A program made the translations under genes and the position numbers. The notes under the pieces are model-generated. The model saw nothing but the letters and a program-made list of their open reading frames with translations, was not told where the DNA came from and searched no databases. This document shows, in pieces, positions 53,366-63,029 of a stretch of 64,000 bases of DNA. Positions within the stretch are counted from its first letter, which is position 1. Each line of letters begins with the position of its first letter. This DNA is from Agromyces tardus. Lineage in GTDB: Bacteria > Actinomycetota > Actinomycetes > Actinomycetales > Microbacteriaceae. The stretch lies in contig NZ_RHHB01000003.1 in the NCBI RefSeq assembly GCF_003710805.1, forward strand, positions 124,001 to 188,000, given 5' to 3'.

Positions 53366-54187
53366 CTACCCCTCAGCCTCGGCCCGCGCCTGGTCGATCA
53401 TGCGCTGCGCGACATCCGGAACCGAGTTCGTCCACTGCCGCGGCGGCCGCTCGTACCCGCTCGAGGCGGGCCGCGGCGGGATGACGACCTCGATGTGCTC
53501 GACGGGCCCCCACGGCACCTTCGTGAGCAGGTGCGCGATCATGTTGATGCGCGAGCGGCGCTTGTCGTCGCTCTCGACCTCGAACCAGGGCGCCTCGGCG
53601 ATGTCGGTGTGCACGAACATGGTGTCCTTCGCGCGCGAGTAGTCCTCCCACTTCGTGATCGACATGACGTCATTGGGGCTGAGCTTCCACCGCCGCATGG
53701 GGTCGTTGAGCCGCGACCGGAACCGTTCCTCCTGCACGACGTCCGACACGCTGAACCAGTACTTCAGCAGGATGATGCCGTCTTCCACGAGCATCCGCTC
53801 GAAGGTCGGCGCCTGGTGCAGGAACCGGTGGTACTCCTCGTTGGTGCAGTACCCCATCACGCGTTCGACGCCGGCGCGGTTGTACCAGCTGCGGTCCATG
53901 AGCACGATCTCGCCCGCCGCCGGCAGGTGCGACACGTACCGTTGGAAGTACCAGCGCGTCTTGTCGCGCGCGCTCGGTGTGGGCAGCGCCACGATGCGCG
54001 TGACGCGCGGGTTCAGGTACTCGGTGACCCGCTTGATCGTGGAGCCCTTGCCCGCGGCATCCCGCCCCTCGAAGATCACCACGAGTCGCGCGCCCGTGTG
54101 CTCGACCCACGCCTGCATGTCCACGAGCTGCGCCTGCAACGCCTTGAGCTCGCGCTCGTAGAGCTCCTTCGGCATCCGCTTGGTCAT
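53366..54187 (-). CDS. ppk2: Polyphosphate kinase 2
   Basis: A 273-residue PPK2-family kinase. Walker A in F-E-G-R-D-A-A-G-K-G-S-T-I (residues about 40-52), Walker B-like V-L-M-D-R-S-W-Y-N-R-A-G-V-E-R, lid motif R-F-R-S-R-L-N-D-P and K-x-S-P-N-D. It transfers phosphate between polyphosphate and nucleoside (di/mono)phosphates; the short one-domain form fits class I or III. The ATG at 54187 is two codons before the conserved start. Confidence 0.93.
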   Translation of the reverse strand: MTKRMPKELYERELKALQAQLVDMQAWVEHTGARLVVIFEGRDAAGKGSTIKRVTEYLNPRVTRIVALPTPSARDKTRWYFQRYVSHLPAAGEIVLMDRSWYNRAGVERVMGYCTNEEYHRFLHQAPTFERMLVEDGIILLKYWFSVSDVVQEERFRSRLNDPMRRWKLSPNDVMSITKWEDYSRAKDTMFVHTDIAEAPWFEVESDDKRRSRINMIAHLLTKVPWGPVEHIEVVIPPRPASSGYERPPRQWTNSVPDVAQRMIDQARAEAEG

Positions 54188-54209
54188 GCTCCACCCCCTC
54201 GGCTGCAGC

Positions 54210-55133
54210 CTAGGGCGGATGCCGCGCCGTGTCGCCGTCTCGCCGCCCCGCGTTGCGCTGTGTCGCTTGTCCCGCCCCGGCGCGGCGCCCCGCCGCCGGG
54301 CAATGCCGCGCCCGCGCCGCCGTGCCGCGCTGAGTCGCCGTGTCGTCGCTGGGGTCGGCGGGGTATCCGATGCGGCGCAGCACGTCGCTCACGATCGCCT
54401 CGATCGCGGTCTTCACCGGTGCCGCGGTCTCGGGATCCAGTCGGGCGTGCAGGTGCAACATGCCCGCGGCGTCTTCGCGGATCGTCAGCGACCGCTCCGC
54501 CCGGATCTGCTCCTCGCGCGGTTCGACCCCGTCGCGGTCGAGCCGCGCCTCGGCCTCGCGGACGCCGCGCACGAGCAGGTCGAGCGGCACCCGCGCAGCG
54601 AGGTCGACCAGCGCCGCCTCGGCAGTGTCGGCCAGCTCGGGATCGGCACGCAGGCGCACGCGGTCGAGCATCGAGGTGATGGCGGATGCCGCATCCACAC
54701 CGATCAGGGCCGACTCGAGCGCTGCGGCGACGTGCTGATGCCGCGACGGCAGGCGATCACCGCCGAAGGTCTGCCGCTCGGCGGTGGCGGTGCCGACCGC
54801 GATGAGCTTCGCCGCGTCGCTTCGGGACGACCCGGTCGAAGCGGCGATCAACCGAACCGGATTGTGGAACCCCTGCGCCCTCGCGAGGCTGGATTCGCCC
54901 GTCTCGGTGCTCGACCGCTTCGACACCTCGGCGGCGACGCGCGCGAGGAGCGCCTCGGCATCTCGTCGCACCCGAGCCAGCACATCGGTGACGCGCACCA
55001 GCCCGGCGTCGCTCATCTGTGCGACCTCGACCTGAGTCGCGCCGCCGATCGCCCCGAACGCGGGCATCGCGCCGTTCCACGCCGCGCGCAACTCCTCGAC
55101 GTCACGTTCGAGCGTGTGCAGCGGCTGTTCCAT
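54210..55133 (-). CDS. DUF222 (13E12-type) protein lacking its HNH nuclease domain
   Basis: A 307-residue protein. The DUF222 helical region covers residues about 25-260 (D-A-A-K-L-I-A-V-G-T-A-T, P-S-R-H-Q-H-V-A-A-A-L, L-H-A-R-L-D-P-E-T-A-A-P-V). Full-length relatives continue into an HNH endonuclease with H-x-x-P-W-x-x-G-G, absent here: after D-P-S-D-D the sequence turns into about 45 unrelated Arg/Ala-rich residues and stops. A truncated remnant of an HNH endonuclease gene is the best reading. The ATG at 55133 is favoured over a frame start at 55250. Confidence 0.75.
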   Translation of the reverse strand: MEQPLHTLERDVEELRAAWNGAMPAFGAIGGATQVEVAQMSDAGLVRVTDVLARVRRDAEALLARVAAEVSKRSSTETGESSLARAQGFHNPVRLIAASTGSSRSDAAKLIAVGTATAERQTFGGDRLPSRHQHVAAALESALIGVDAASAITSMLDRVRLRADPELADTAEAALVDLAARVPLDLLVRGVREAEARLDRDGVEPREEQIRAERSLTIREDAAGMLHLHARLDPETAAPVKTAIEAIVSDVLRRIGYPADPSDDTATQRGTAARARHCPAAGRRAGAGQATQRNAGRRDGDTARHPP

Positions 55134-55300
55134 GTATCCATCCTGTATCCACCCACCGACATTCGAATGGCAGGGAAACAGAGCCTGACCAGCCATATTG
55201 CCTGTGAGGAGATCCCCGTGATGGCGTCCTGTGGAGGACGAGTGGATCATCGGCCGGCTTCGAAGCGGCTAGAGCCGAACGAGCTCGTCGACGCGCACGC

Positions 55301-55486
55301 CTAACGCCCCGCCCGACTCTGGAACTCACGTCGAACGTCGGCGGCCTGCTCGCCATCGAGCTGCCACCGCGTCTCGTTGCGCCCCGCGAGACGGCCGTAC
55401 TTCGAGCGCAGGTAGACGCGGATGGTGCGCGGCGAAACGCCGAGTTCACGCGCGAGGTCGTTCGGGGTCACCGGGTTCGGATCCAT
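55301..55486 (-). CDS. Small helix-turn-helix protein
   Basis: A 61-residue protein. T-P-N-D-L-A-R-E-L-G-V-S-P-R-T-I-R-V-Y-L-R forms a MerR-like helix-turn-helix, followed by a basic R-L-A-G-R-N-E-T-R-W-Q-L-D loop. It could be a DNA-binding protein of excisionase or nucleoid type. ATG at 55486; the frame runs further up, but that part is not convincing. Confidence 0.65.
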   Translation of the reverse strand: MDPNPVTPNDLARELGVSPRTIRVYLRSKYGRLAGRNETRWQLDGEQAADVRREFQSRAGR

Positions 55487-55698
55487 GTCCGTGAACGTAT
55501 CGGCACGCTGCGACGGCCGGATGTCGCCGGCTCCGGCTACCGTGATGGGCAGGTTCACGAGTGGCAGCTGTCGGTACCTGGCCGGCTGCCCGGCAACCCC
55601 CTCCGTCGAGCGGGTGCCCCAGGGGAAGAACCGGCCCGCGGCATCCGTCTCGGGCAAGTCGACGGAGGTGACGCGCCTCCGAGCGAGAGGAGCGAACC

Positions 55699-56232
55699 AT
55701 GCCCGCTGACGAGTACTTCGAGGCTGCCTTCGACCAGATCCGTCGGATGTCGCCGGGCGACCCGCGGAACGAGCGGAGCCCGTGGGGGGACATTCCGCGG
55801 GAGGACCGACCGGCGTGGTGCCGCGCGATCCTCGCCTTCCCGACGCACTTCCCCGGGGCGACGGTCATGACGTTCGCGGCGCGGGAGATCCGCTCGGGCG
55901 GCGTCGCGACGCTGCATGCCTGGGCGGAGCAGGCGGCCGCGTTCCACCGCATCGGCTGCACGGCCGCCGACTGGTACCTGCTGCGCTTGTGCGTCGACCG
56001 GCGGCTCGAGCGGCTGCTCGCCCGCGAGGATGGCCGGTTCGTGATCGACACCCAGCGATCCGGCTATCGCTCCATCGCCCTGATCGCCGAGCACTGGACG
56101 GACTGGCTCCCGCTGCTCGCCTCCGGGCTCACGCCGCTGCGCGCCCTCGACCTCATCGTCGACGGGGACCGCCGATCGTGGCCGGGCGGCCGCGTGATCG
56201 ACGGCGATGGCAACCTGATGGCGTCGGCGTGA
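55699..56232 (+). CDS. Hypothetical protein
   Basis: A 177-residue protein with two Trp-rich helical stretches (D-W-Y-L-L-R-L-C-V-D-R-R-L-E-R-L and E-H-W-T-D-W-L-P-L-L-A-S-G) and a C-terminal L-I-V-D-G-D. Not membrane-bound. GAGAGGAG lies before the ATG. No family recognised; the intact frame and good codon bias support a real gene. Confidence 0.7.
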   Translation: MPADEYFEAAFDQIRRMSPGDPRNERSPWGDIPREDRPAWCRAILAFPTHFPGATVMTFAAREIRSGGVATLHAWAEQAAAFHRIGCTAADWYLLRLCVDRRLERLLAREDGRFVIDTQRSGYRSIALIAEHWTDWLPLLASGLTPLRALDLIVDGDRRSWPGGRVIDGDGNLMASA

Positions 56233-56338
56233 GCTGAGGGCGCGGGTGGTCGCCTCCTGCCCCGCTGCGCGAGGCGGCCACCATCACCCACCCATCAGCT
56301 CCGTCCGGCGCCGCCGCCGCGGCATCCGCTCGCCTCGC

Positions 56339-57556
56339 CTACGGCACGTTCGTGAACGTCGCGTTCGGATACAGGAAGCTCGGCGACACCTGCAGCGTGA
56401 GGGCGCTGGGGTCGTCGACCGACCAGGCGACCCGCCAGCTGATCGATCCGCCCGGCTCGACGGTGGTGGCCGGGGGGAAGCCCACGTCGTCGCCGGGGCC
56501 GAGCGGGTCGTTGCCGAGGTCGACGATCTGGCTCACCTCCTGGTCGCCCGACGAGAAGGTCGGCAGCGGCAGCGCCTCCAGGTCCGCCGTGGAGTTGTTC
56601 GTGAGCGTGAAGGTGAACACGACGTTGTTCGACCGGGTCGCGCCGACCGCGAACGCGCTCGGCGTGTACGGCTCGGGCGCGGAGACCGTGAGCGCGACGC
56701 CGTCGTCCCAGGTCATCGTGTCGCCGAAGGCGAGGGTGGCGGTGCCGGTGCCGCTGTCGGGTGCCCCGGGCTGCCCGGGCTGCCCGGGCTGCCCCGCATC
56801 GGGCCCCTGCCCGGCATCGGGCCCCGGCCCCGCGTCATCCGGCCCCGGCAGCGGCAACCCCGGGACATCCGGAATCGCCTCGTCGATCCCGTCGATCGCG
56901 CTGCCGATCGACCCGATGACGAACATGACCAGCATCACGATGCCGACGACCGCGGCGACGATCGACACCAGCAGCCCGGTGACCGCCGGCCATTTCGCGC
57001 CCCGCAGGAACAGCCCGATGATCGAGAGCACGAACGCGACGGGCACCAGGATCCACGCGAACCCGCTCACGGCGGGGGTGAACACGACCGCGAGCCCCGC
57101 GATCGCGACCACGAGCGCGATGATGCCCACCACGGGCGGGCCAGGATTCGCCGGCTCGGGGTACGACGGCGCTGTGTTCGACGGCTGGGTGAGCGGATGC
57201 CGCGGCAGCACCGTCGTCGCGGGCGCGCCGTAGCTCTCGGTCGGCGCCTCGCGGTTCACGCCTGCGGCAGCCTGCGGCGCGGACGGGTCGCCCCACCCCG
57301 CCGACCCGGTCGGGCCCCCGCCGTAGCCGGACCCCGCGGCATCCGACCCGCGCGAGCCCCAGACGAAGGGGATCGTCGGACCGTCATCCCCCGCGGGCAG
57401 CACTGCGGTGACCGCGGTGTCGGTGTCGCCCTGCGGTGCCGGCTGGGCCTCGGAGCCGGGCGCCACGTACTGCGTCCAGGCGTCGCCGTCCCAATACCGC
57501 CGCGCTCCGGACCCGTCTTCGTACCACCCAGCGGGTGCCCTCGTCGGGTCGCTCAT
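56339..57556 (-). CDS. DUF2510 + DUF4190-like + DUF4352-like membrane protein
   Basis: A 405-residue protein. The N-terminal A-G-W-Y-E-D-G-S-G-A-R-R-Y-W-D-G-D-A-W-T (about residues 9-28) is the DUF2510 motif. A Gly/Pro-rich linker leads to two to three membrane helices (about 145-215). A Pro/Gly/Gln-rich stalk follows (about 235-265). The extracellular C-terminal domain (about 270-400) is beta-rich with V-F-T-F-T-L-T-N-N-S, as in DUF4352 immunoglobulin-like domains. ATG at 57556. A surface protein of unknown ligand. Confidence 0.8.
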   Translation of the reverse strand: MSDPTRAPAGWYEDGSGARRYWDGDAWTQYVAPGSEAQPAPQGDTDTAVTAVLPAGDDGPTIPFVWGSRGSDAAGSGYGGGPTGSAGWGDPSAPQAAAGVNREAPTESYGAPATTVLPRHPLTQPSNTAPSYPEPANPGPPVVGIIALVVAIAGLAVVFTPAVSGFAWILVPVAFVLSIIGLFLRGAKWPAVTGLLVSIVAAVVGIVMLVMFVIGSIGSAIDGIDEAIPDVPGLPLPGPDDAGPGPDAGQGPDAGQPGQPGQPGAPDSGTGTATLAFGDTMTWDDGVALTVSAPEPYTPSAFAVGATRSNNVVFTFTLTNNSTADLEALPLPTFSSGDQEVSQIVDLGNDPLGPGDDVGFPPATTVEPGGSISWRVAWSVDDPSALTLQVSPSFLYPNATFTNVP

Positions 57557-57645
57557 CTCTCGATGGTGACAGAGCGGGAGCTCCATCGCATCGTTCAGTT
57601 CCGCACCCACAGCCGCCACCCAGCACCACCAATAGGATCGAAGGC

Positions 57646-58989
57646 ATGGCCGGACTCTGGGGCAAGCGAAAGCGCGTTGATCCTGAGCTCGAAGCCCAGG
57701 ATGCCGACCTGGCGAAGCGGGCTGGATCGGCCCTGGTCGCCGCCGACGAGCGCATCCGCGTCACCACCGACTAGCTCGTGTTCGCCGAGGCCGAGCTGGG
57801 GCACGACTCGACCGCAGAGCTGCGCATGTCGCTCATCGCGGTTCGGCAGCATCTGGGCGAGGCGTTCCAGTTGAACCAGCTCAATCACGACGAGATCCCC
57901 GACACCGCCGAGGAGCTGCGGGCCCGCAACGCGCGTATCGTGCAGCGCGAGTGGGCCGAAGACGTGCTCGATGAGCGCACCTCCGCCCTCGCCGAGAAGG
58001 TCGCGCGAGCGCGTCGGGCTCCCGAGATCATCGCCGGCGTCCGAGGAGATGCCGCGCTGCTCCGCTCCCGCGTCCCTCACGCCCGTGACACCGTCGAACG
58101 CCTCGCGGCCCGCTACGCGCCCGAGGCGCTCGCCCCGGTGGAGCCCAATCCCGCCGAGGCCGAGCAGCTGCTCGGATTCGCCGAGCACAGCGCCGGGGTG
58201 GCCGAGCGCCGCCGGCAGGCCGGGCAGCGTGAGCAGGCCAACCTCGCGCTCGAGGCATCGACGGAATCGGTGCGCCGGGCGGCGGCGCTCCTCGACGCGG
58301 TGGAGACCTTCGAGGTCGAGGCGCTGCGGGCCGAGTCCACGCTCGCGGCGATCGTCGAGGACTCCCGCGGCGACCTCGACGTCGCGCTCAAGGAGCCGCA
58401 CTCGCCCGGTGTCGCGACCGCGATCGCCAACCTGCGGGCCGCGCTCGCGTCCCTGCCGCGGGCTGGCGCCAACACCGACCCGTTCGCCCAGCTCAATAGC
58501 CTGCGCGAGGCGAACGCGGGGCTGAATGCCGCGATCGCCGCGGCCCGCGAGCGCGCGGCGCGGCCGATCCCGCCGCTTGAGCACGTGCGGCACGCCATCG
58601 ACGACGCCGACCGGCAGCTCGCGGTCACTCGCGACGTCTTCAATGGCTACCGTGGCTGGATCGGCGCCGACGCCCGCACCCGACTGGCCGAGTCCGAGCG
58701 CATCCGGATCGACCTCAACCGCTTTCTCGAGATGCCTGCGGCGGCCGTCACCGTCATCGATGAGGACCACCGAGAACAGGCGATGGCGATGGCGCGGCGG
58801 GTCGCGTACCTCGCGGGCGAGGCCCTGCTGCTCGCGCAGCGCGACATCGACGCATCCCGTCCGCAGGACCCGGGTCAGTGGGGCGGCCAGGGCTGGGGCG
58901 GCGGGCGACGCAGCGGCGGGTCCGACATGATGGGCGGCATCCTCGGCGGCCTGGTCATCGGCAGCATCCTCGACGGCTTCATCGACTAA
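57646..58989 (+). pseudogene. Paralogue of the 51915-53255 protein with an in-frame amber codon
   Basis: From ATG 57646 the frame reads M-A-G-L-W-G-K-R-K-R and stays in register with the intact paralogue, but codon 43 is TAG (57772-57774) where the paralogue has a Glu codon. After it the same frame continues to 58989 without another stop, with L-V-F-A-E-A-E-L-G and the same landmarks (A-R-R-A-P-E-I-I-A-G-V, A-E-H-S-A-G-V-A-E-R-R-R). It ends in a Gly-rich hydrophobic M-G-G-I-L-G-G-L-V-I-G tail that the intact paralogue lacks. The simplest reading is a recent pseudogene; restart at GTG 57778 could give a protein of about 403 residues. Confidence 0.8.
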
Positions 58990-59098
58990 GACGGATGCAG
59001 CATGGCAGGTGCCTGAGCCCACGCTGCGCCATGTCGTGGCATGCGCGACCGGTTCCCCATTCCGCAGCGCGCTCCGAGTGGCGAACCTACGATGGAGC

Positions 59099-59641
59099 AT
59101 GGCCGCGTTCCGGGTCGGGAGCAGACGCGGTGCGCAACAATTCGCGTCAGGGCCGACGAGGTCGGCCTCGCCAGGGCTGAGCGGGGTCTGAAGCGATGAG
59201 GCAGCCGATCGAGGCCTTCGTCGCGGTGCGCATCCAGCTGAACGATGCGTTCCGGTTGAACCGGCTCAGTCACGACGTTAGCCCGGGCATAGCCAACGAG
59301 GTGGGGCCCGTTACATGCGCATCGAGCGGTGCGAACGGGCCCTAGGCATCCTCGATGAGCAGACCTCGGCGCTCGCCGCGCGGATGACGCGCGCGCGGCC
59401 GCCCCGAGATCATCGCTGGCGTGCGAGCAGGTGTCGCGCATCTGTCCATGCATCCCACACGCCCACGAGACCGTCGACCGCCTCGCCACCCCGAGCACAG
59501 CGTGACGTGGCCGAGCGGCGGCGTGAGGCCGAGCAGGCGAATCTCGGGCTCAAGCCATCCGTTGAATCGGTACGTCGACGGGCGAGTCTTCTCGACTCGG
59601 TGGAGACCTTCGAGGTAGACCGCGTTCATGCAGCCGGATAG
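59099..59641 (+). pseudogene. Heavily decayed third paralogue
   Basis: Starts M-A-A-F-R-V-G-S-R-R in the pattern of the family, but reads into a stop within about 30 codons. Downstream fragments in shifting frames still show R-L-N-R-L-S-H-D, A-L-G-I-L-D-E-Q-T-S-A-L-A-A-R, R-R-R-E-A-E-Q-A-N-L-G and S-V-E-S-V-R-R-R-A-S-L-L-D-S-V-E-T-F-E-V-D. Several indels and internal losses are needed. It abuts the left edge of the compositionally distinct region. Confidence 0.75.
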
Positions 59642-59666
59642 TCAGACGCGGCAAGTGACTGCGTGG

Positions 59667-60539
59667 CTAGGCGAACTCTGATCCTCCAAGGTGCTCTGTC
59701 TTGAGACCGATGGCCTCGGCGCACGCATCCAAGAACGCCGCGTTCGTTAAGAACCATTCGCGCCCGACCTCGCCTTGGCGGCTAAGGCGGGTGCGGCGAG
59801 GATTGTCGTGGCCGGCCGTGCTGAGGAGGCGATGAAAGAGTCGTTCCACTTCTGCCGTGCTTCTTTCACCGGACCCGTACACGCGCAACAGTGCTAGCGG
59901 TTCCGGCATGTGCGTTCGCACGCCCTTGCGATAGTCGTCAATCCTTCGGCCGACAGATTCGGCGCGGCCGACCTTGATTAGAAACCGGTCGTCATCCGCA
60001 GGATGTTCGATGTACCACCCGTAGGAAAATGCGTAAATTCCGGGCAAGTCGAACAATCGGTCGGTAGCCTTCGACACTTCGCGTTCGAGGTTCTCCTCTT
60101 CCTCGCTCTCCGTCGCTTCGTCGGATGACTGTGACTGTTCAACGCGGCGCTCGGCATCCCGAAGTCGTTCTGTCAGTAGCGCGAGCGCCTCAGCAGAGAG
60201 GACGCCGCGTCCAGCCCTCGTAAGCGATCGCAGGGTTGACGCGATGGACTTGATCATGGAAGGCGATGATGAGTACTGGCCATCGATGGCGGCGCTAAGG
60301 ACTGCTTGAGCGTTGTACACCCAGCCCGTCGTCGCGACGTTATGGAGTTCGGAGAGTTCGCTCGGGTTCAGTCCTTGCTCGAGGCCCCGAAATGCGTCAC
60401 CCAGCCTAGTTTGGTCCTCGCGGATCAAGTCGCGGATCTCGTCGACAGGAGCGACCGGCTGTGATTGCGATTGGTCCTCCGGCGCGAACACGTCGACGAG
60501 TCGATCGGCAGACTCCTGATGTAACTCATGCTCAGACAT
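59667..60539 (-). CDS. GIY-YIG (T5orf172-like) nuclease-fold protein
   Basis: A 290-residue protein with an acidic, partly coiled N-terminal half (Glu-rich E-E-E-E-N-L near residue 150). The C-terminal GIY-YIG-like domain (residues about 163-260) has L-P-G-I-Y-A-F-S-Y, then F-L-I-K-V-G-R-A-E-S-V-G-R-R-I, a later A-E-V-E-R-L-F-H-R-L-L, and R-E-W-F. The catalytic Arg (R-R-I-D-D-Y-R) and Glu are present. The form resembles T5orf172/Mug113. Codon use is less GC-biased than to its left. It lies next to the GmrSD-like gene on the same strand, so a defence-associated role is likely. Confidence 0.78.
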   Translation of the reverse strand: MSEHELHQESADRLVDVFAPEDQSQSQPVAPVDEIRDLIREDQTRLGDAFRGLEQGLNPSELSELHNVATTGWVYNAQAVLSAAIDGQYSSSPSMIKSIASTLRSLTRAGRGVLSAEALALLTERLRDAERRVEQSQSSDEATESEEEENLEREVSKATDRLFDLPGIYAFSYGWYIEHPADDDRFLIKVGRAESVGRRIDDYRKGVRTHMPEPLALLRVYGSGERSTAEVERLFHRLLSTAGHDNPRRTRLSRQGEVGREWFLTNAAFLDACAEAIGLKTEHLGGSEFA

Positions 60540-60759
60540 ACCCACATCATCCGACAATTGTCGCGGCGCGACGAGCGCGCCCAGGAAGCGCGGCGAACGG
60601 CGGATACACGGTTCGCGAGCTCTACGTATCACGTGATGCTCTCGCACTGAACCAGAAGGTCACGGAGGCGAGCGAATCGCCAGCGGTTCGAATCGCGGAA
60701 GGCGGCGGCGCACCCGTTCGGTTAAGGCGAAAGGCATTGTGGGCGATCCCGCGCAGTGC

Positions 60760-62745
60760 CTATCCCTCGGAGGGGTCCAACTCATCGGCAATTGTGGTGA
60801 ACGGTACGAGCTCCTCACCTGGATCCACATCAAACTCTTGATCGTTTGCGCCTGGAGTAGGCGGCTCGGCCAAGTCGTATTCCGGGCGGACCCAGATCGA
60901 GGTAACCAGCGCCGTAAGATCACGAGCGCGCGCCTGGATAGCCGACGCACCCCAGTGATCATTCCCACCAGTCTGAAGCTGGTACCTCGTGGCCACGTCT
61001 CTTGTGATCTTGTATGGGGACTCTTCATAGAGTTCAGCCTTGCTCGCAAACCGCCGGGCTCCCAGCGCCGAGTTCTCCGATGGTGTCACGATCGTAAGGT
61101 TCGGCAGGGTGTGCAGCCATCGGCTCTGAACCTCCTGAAAGTCTTCTCCAATGTCAGCCAGGTCGGAAATCCATTCAATCGCTTCCCTGCTCTGTGGAAG
61201 GATATGTTCGATGGAATCGTCCGTTTCGCCATAGTTGAGCACTGTTGAAGGCGCCAAGGCGTGGTCCATCGTCGAGAGAATCAGCATCCGCTGCGCAGCT
61301 TTTTGACTGTGGTAGAAGTCCTCTTGCTCTATTCCGGCAGCAACCACGGCATCGGTTGGCCAGTCGCGCTGGTTGTGGATCATGCTCATCTGTAGTCTGT
61401 GCAGCCGATCTTCAACCCCGGATAGGTCCCCATGTAGGCGTGAAAGCATCGATCCGAATATCGAGCTAAGGGTGTTCGTCGGCAGTCCTGCCAAGAGGCG
61501 GCGAACTAGCAGGCTTTCTATCCAGCCGATGGCCTCGACGACTTGGTAAGTGTTGAGGTGACCCAAGTGGCGCTGTTCCAGCAGCCACATGGCGAGCGGG
61601 TATGCGGTAACGCCGCCCGCCTTTGTGAGCCGAGCGAACGCGCGACCTAGCCCCGCATTGGACTCCCGCTCCGGGTGAACGATCGCTGCATATAGTGCCG
61701 ACTTGCGCGCGAGGCTCTTCAAATACGCCTCCGTCGCCTCAGGGGTTCCGCCTTCAAGGCGAAGTTCCGCCTGCACCGTGCGATAGGTCCGTTTCTGGAG
61801 GATATTCGTTCCCCTGCTGACAACTTCCGCCCAGATCAAGCCCTCGACTTGTTCGGGTCGATGAAGATTCCTCTCGATTAAGCTCCAGTGTTCGCCTAAC
61901 GCCGCCTCTGCTTTGCTGCCGAGAAGCATGAATAGGTAATTCCGGAGAAGGTCGAGCTGCGTAAGCGGCCGGCCCTTAGCGTTGAGGGATTCAAATATTG
62001 AGTTGACGTCGTCGAGGTTGGCGGTTTCGATAGTAATGAGGGTCAGTCGCCTAGTTATCACCTCCTCGATGATCTCGAGATCAAGTGGAAAGCAGCCTGC
62101 AAATCTCACAAGCTGCGGCGCCTGTTCTGCGTTTACTCCTTGGCGTCGCAGCTCGGTGTGGAAGAACTTGTACGCCTGCAACATTCGCTTCGAATCAATC
62201 TCTGAAAGCCCTATCGATTCGGGCGAAAAGCTTCTTGCGCCGTCGTAGTCAATAATCGCTTCGAAAACCCTGCGATCCGCAGCGAGAGGAACCAGACGGA
62301 GCCTGTCAGAGCCAATCTCGTCTTCGTTGACAAGGTACCGGCGGTCGACACGCGCCCTTGCCGACGAGGCGCGTGCCTCTCGCTCCTCCTTGGTGCCGCG
62401 GGCATTCAACTCGCTACGCGATCGGACATCGCGGAGTGCACAAAGCAGCAGCAGCAGGGTGGTAATCCGCTGTTGGCCATCAATGACGTCGGAGCGTGGA
62501 ACCCCGAGTGCGCTCGGGCCCGCTAGAACGACGGTGCCTAGGTAATGCCCAGGAACGCTTTGCAGCTTCTTTTCCCTTTCGGGGTCTGACCAGATGCCGG
62601 ATAGGCGATCGTACTGATCCAAGATGTCCAACCAGAGAGTCTCGCGCTGTTCCTTTTCCCACGAGTACGCACGCTGAAAGGGCGGGACGCGGTACTGCCT
62701 TGGTCCCTTGATTAGACCAAGGAAATCAGTAGTCTTGCTTTCCAC
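60760..62745 (-). CDS. DUF262-DUF1524 protein (GmrSD-like type IV restriction system)
   Basis: A 661-residue single-chain protein. The N-terminal DUF262 domain (ParB/Srx-like NTPase, residues about 5-330) has Y-R-V-P-P-F-Q-R-A-Y-S-W and V-I-D-G-Q-Q-R-I-T-T-L-L (about 85). The C-terminal DUF1524 His-Me-finger nuclease (about 500-620) has S-I-E-H-I-L-P-Q, then L-P-N-L-T-I-V-T-P-S-E-N-S and F-A-S-K. Fused GmrS/GmrD-type proteins restrict DNA with glucosylated or otherwise modified bases in phages. The GTG at 62745 has GGGAG upstream; the frame beyond it (to 63225) looks non-coding and overlaps a divergent gene. No methyltransferase nearby. Confidence 0.9.
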   Translation of the reverse strand: MESKTTDFLGLIKGPRQYRVPPFQRAYSWEKEQRETLWLDILDQYDRLSGIWSDPEREKKLQSVPGHYLGTVVLAGPSALGVPRSDVIDGQQRITTLLLLLCALRDVRSRSELNARGTKEEREARASSARARVDRRYLVNEDEIGSDRLRLVPLAADRRVFEAIIDYDGARSFSPESIGLSEIDSKRMLQAYKFFHTELRRQGVNAEQAPQLVRFAGCFPLDLEIIEEVITRRLTLITIETANLDDVNSIFESLNAKGRPLTQLDLLRNYLFMLLGSKAEAALGEHWSLIERNLHRPEQVEGLIWAEVVSRGTNILQKRTYRTVQAELRLEGGTPEATEAYLKSLARKSALYAAIVHPERESNAGLGRAFARLTKAGGVTAYPLAMWLLEQRHLGHLNTYQVVEAIGWIESLLVRRLLAGLPTNTLSSIFGSMLSRLHGDLSGVEDRLHRLQMSMIHNQRDWPTDAVVAAGIEQEDFYHSQKAAQRMLILSTMDHALAPSTVLNYGETDDSIEHILPQSREAIEWISDLADIGEDFQEVQSRWLHTLPNLTIVTPSENSALGARRFASKAELYEESPYKITRDVATRYQLQTGGNDHWGASAIQARARDLTALVTSIWVRPEYDLAEPPTPGANDQEFDVDPGEELVPFTTIADELDPSEG

Positions 62746-62887
62746 AATGCTCCCTTTCGATGGCTGCCCTCGAATCGGATCGTAGGCGCTCCGAATTGTA
62801 CGCATGGCGAAGCCGTTATTGGCGGAGCCGCCCTGGCCGCCGGTTCTTACACACGCTGGTGAAGCCCTACTGGACCCCGTGGGCCGG

Positions 62888-63029
62888 CCAGGGCGCCCTC
62901 CTCGTGGGTCGGTCCAGGGCGCCCATCCCGCCTCTTCAACGTGAAGACTCGTTGGGTAGGGCACCGGTATGGTTGCTCCATCGACTGCTTTCTGACCGGC
63001 CGATATGAGTAACTGGCCGCTATGAGTAA
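62888..63029. repeat. Short direct repeats in the divergent intergenic region
   Basis: CCAGGGCGCCC at 62888-62898 and 62914-62924; GGCCGATATGAGTAA at 62998-63012 and GGCCGCTATGAGTAA at 63015-63029, the last containing the likely start of the next gene. The remainder of 62746-63021 shows no convincing gene. Confidence 0.7.

Noticed and set aside
62760-63008. 82-codon rightward frame between the GmrSD-like gene and the next gene
   Set aside because: No good start signal, Arg/Trp-rich, spans the direct repeats; treated as intergenic.
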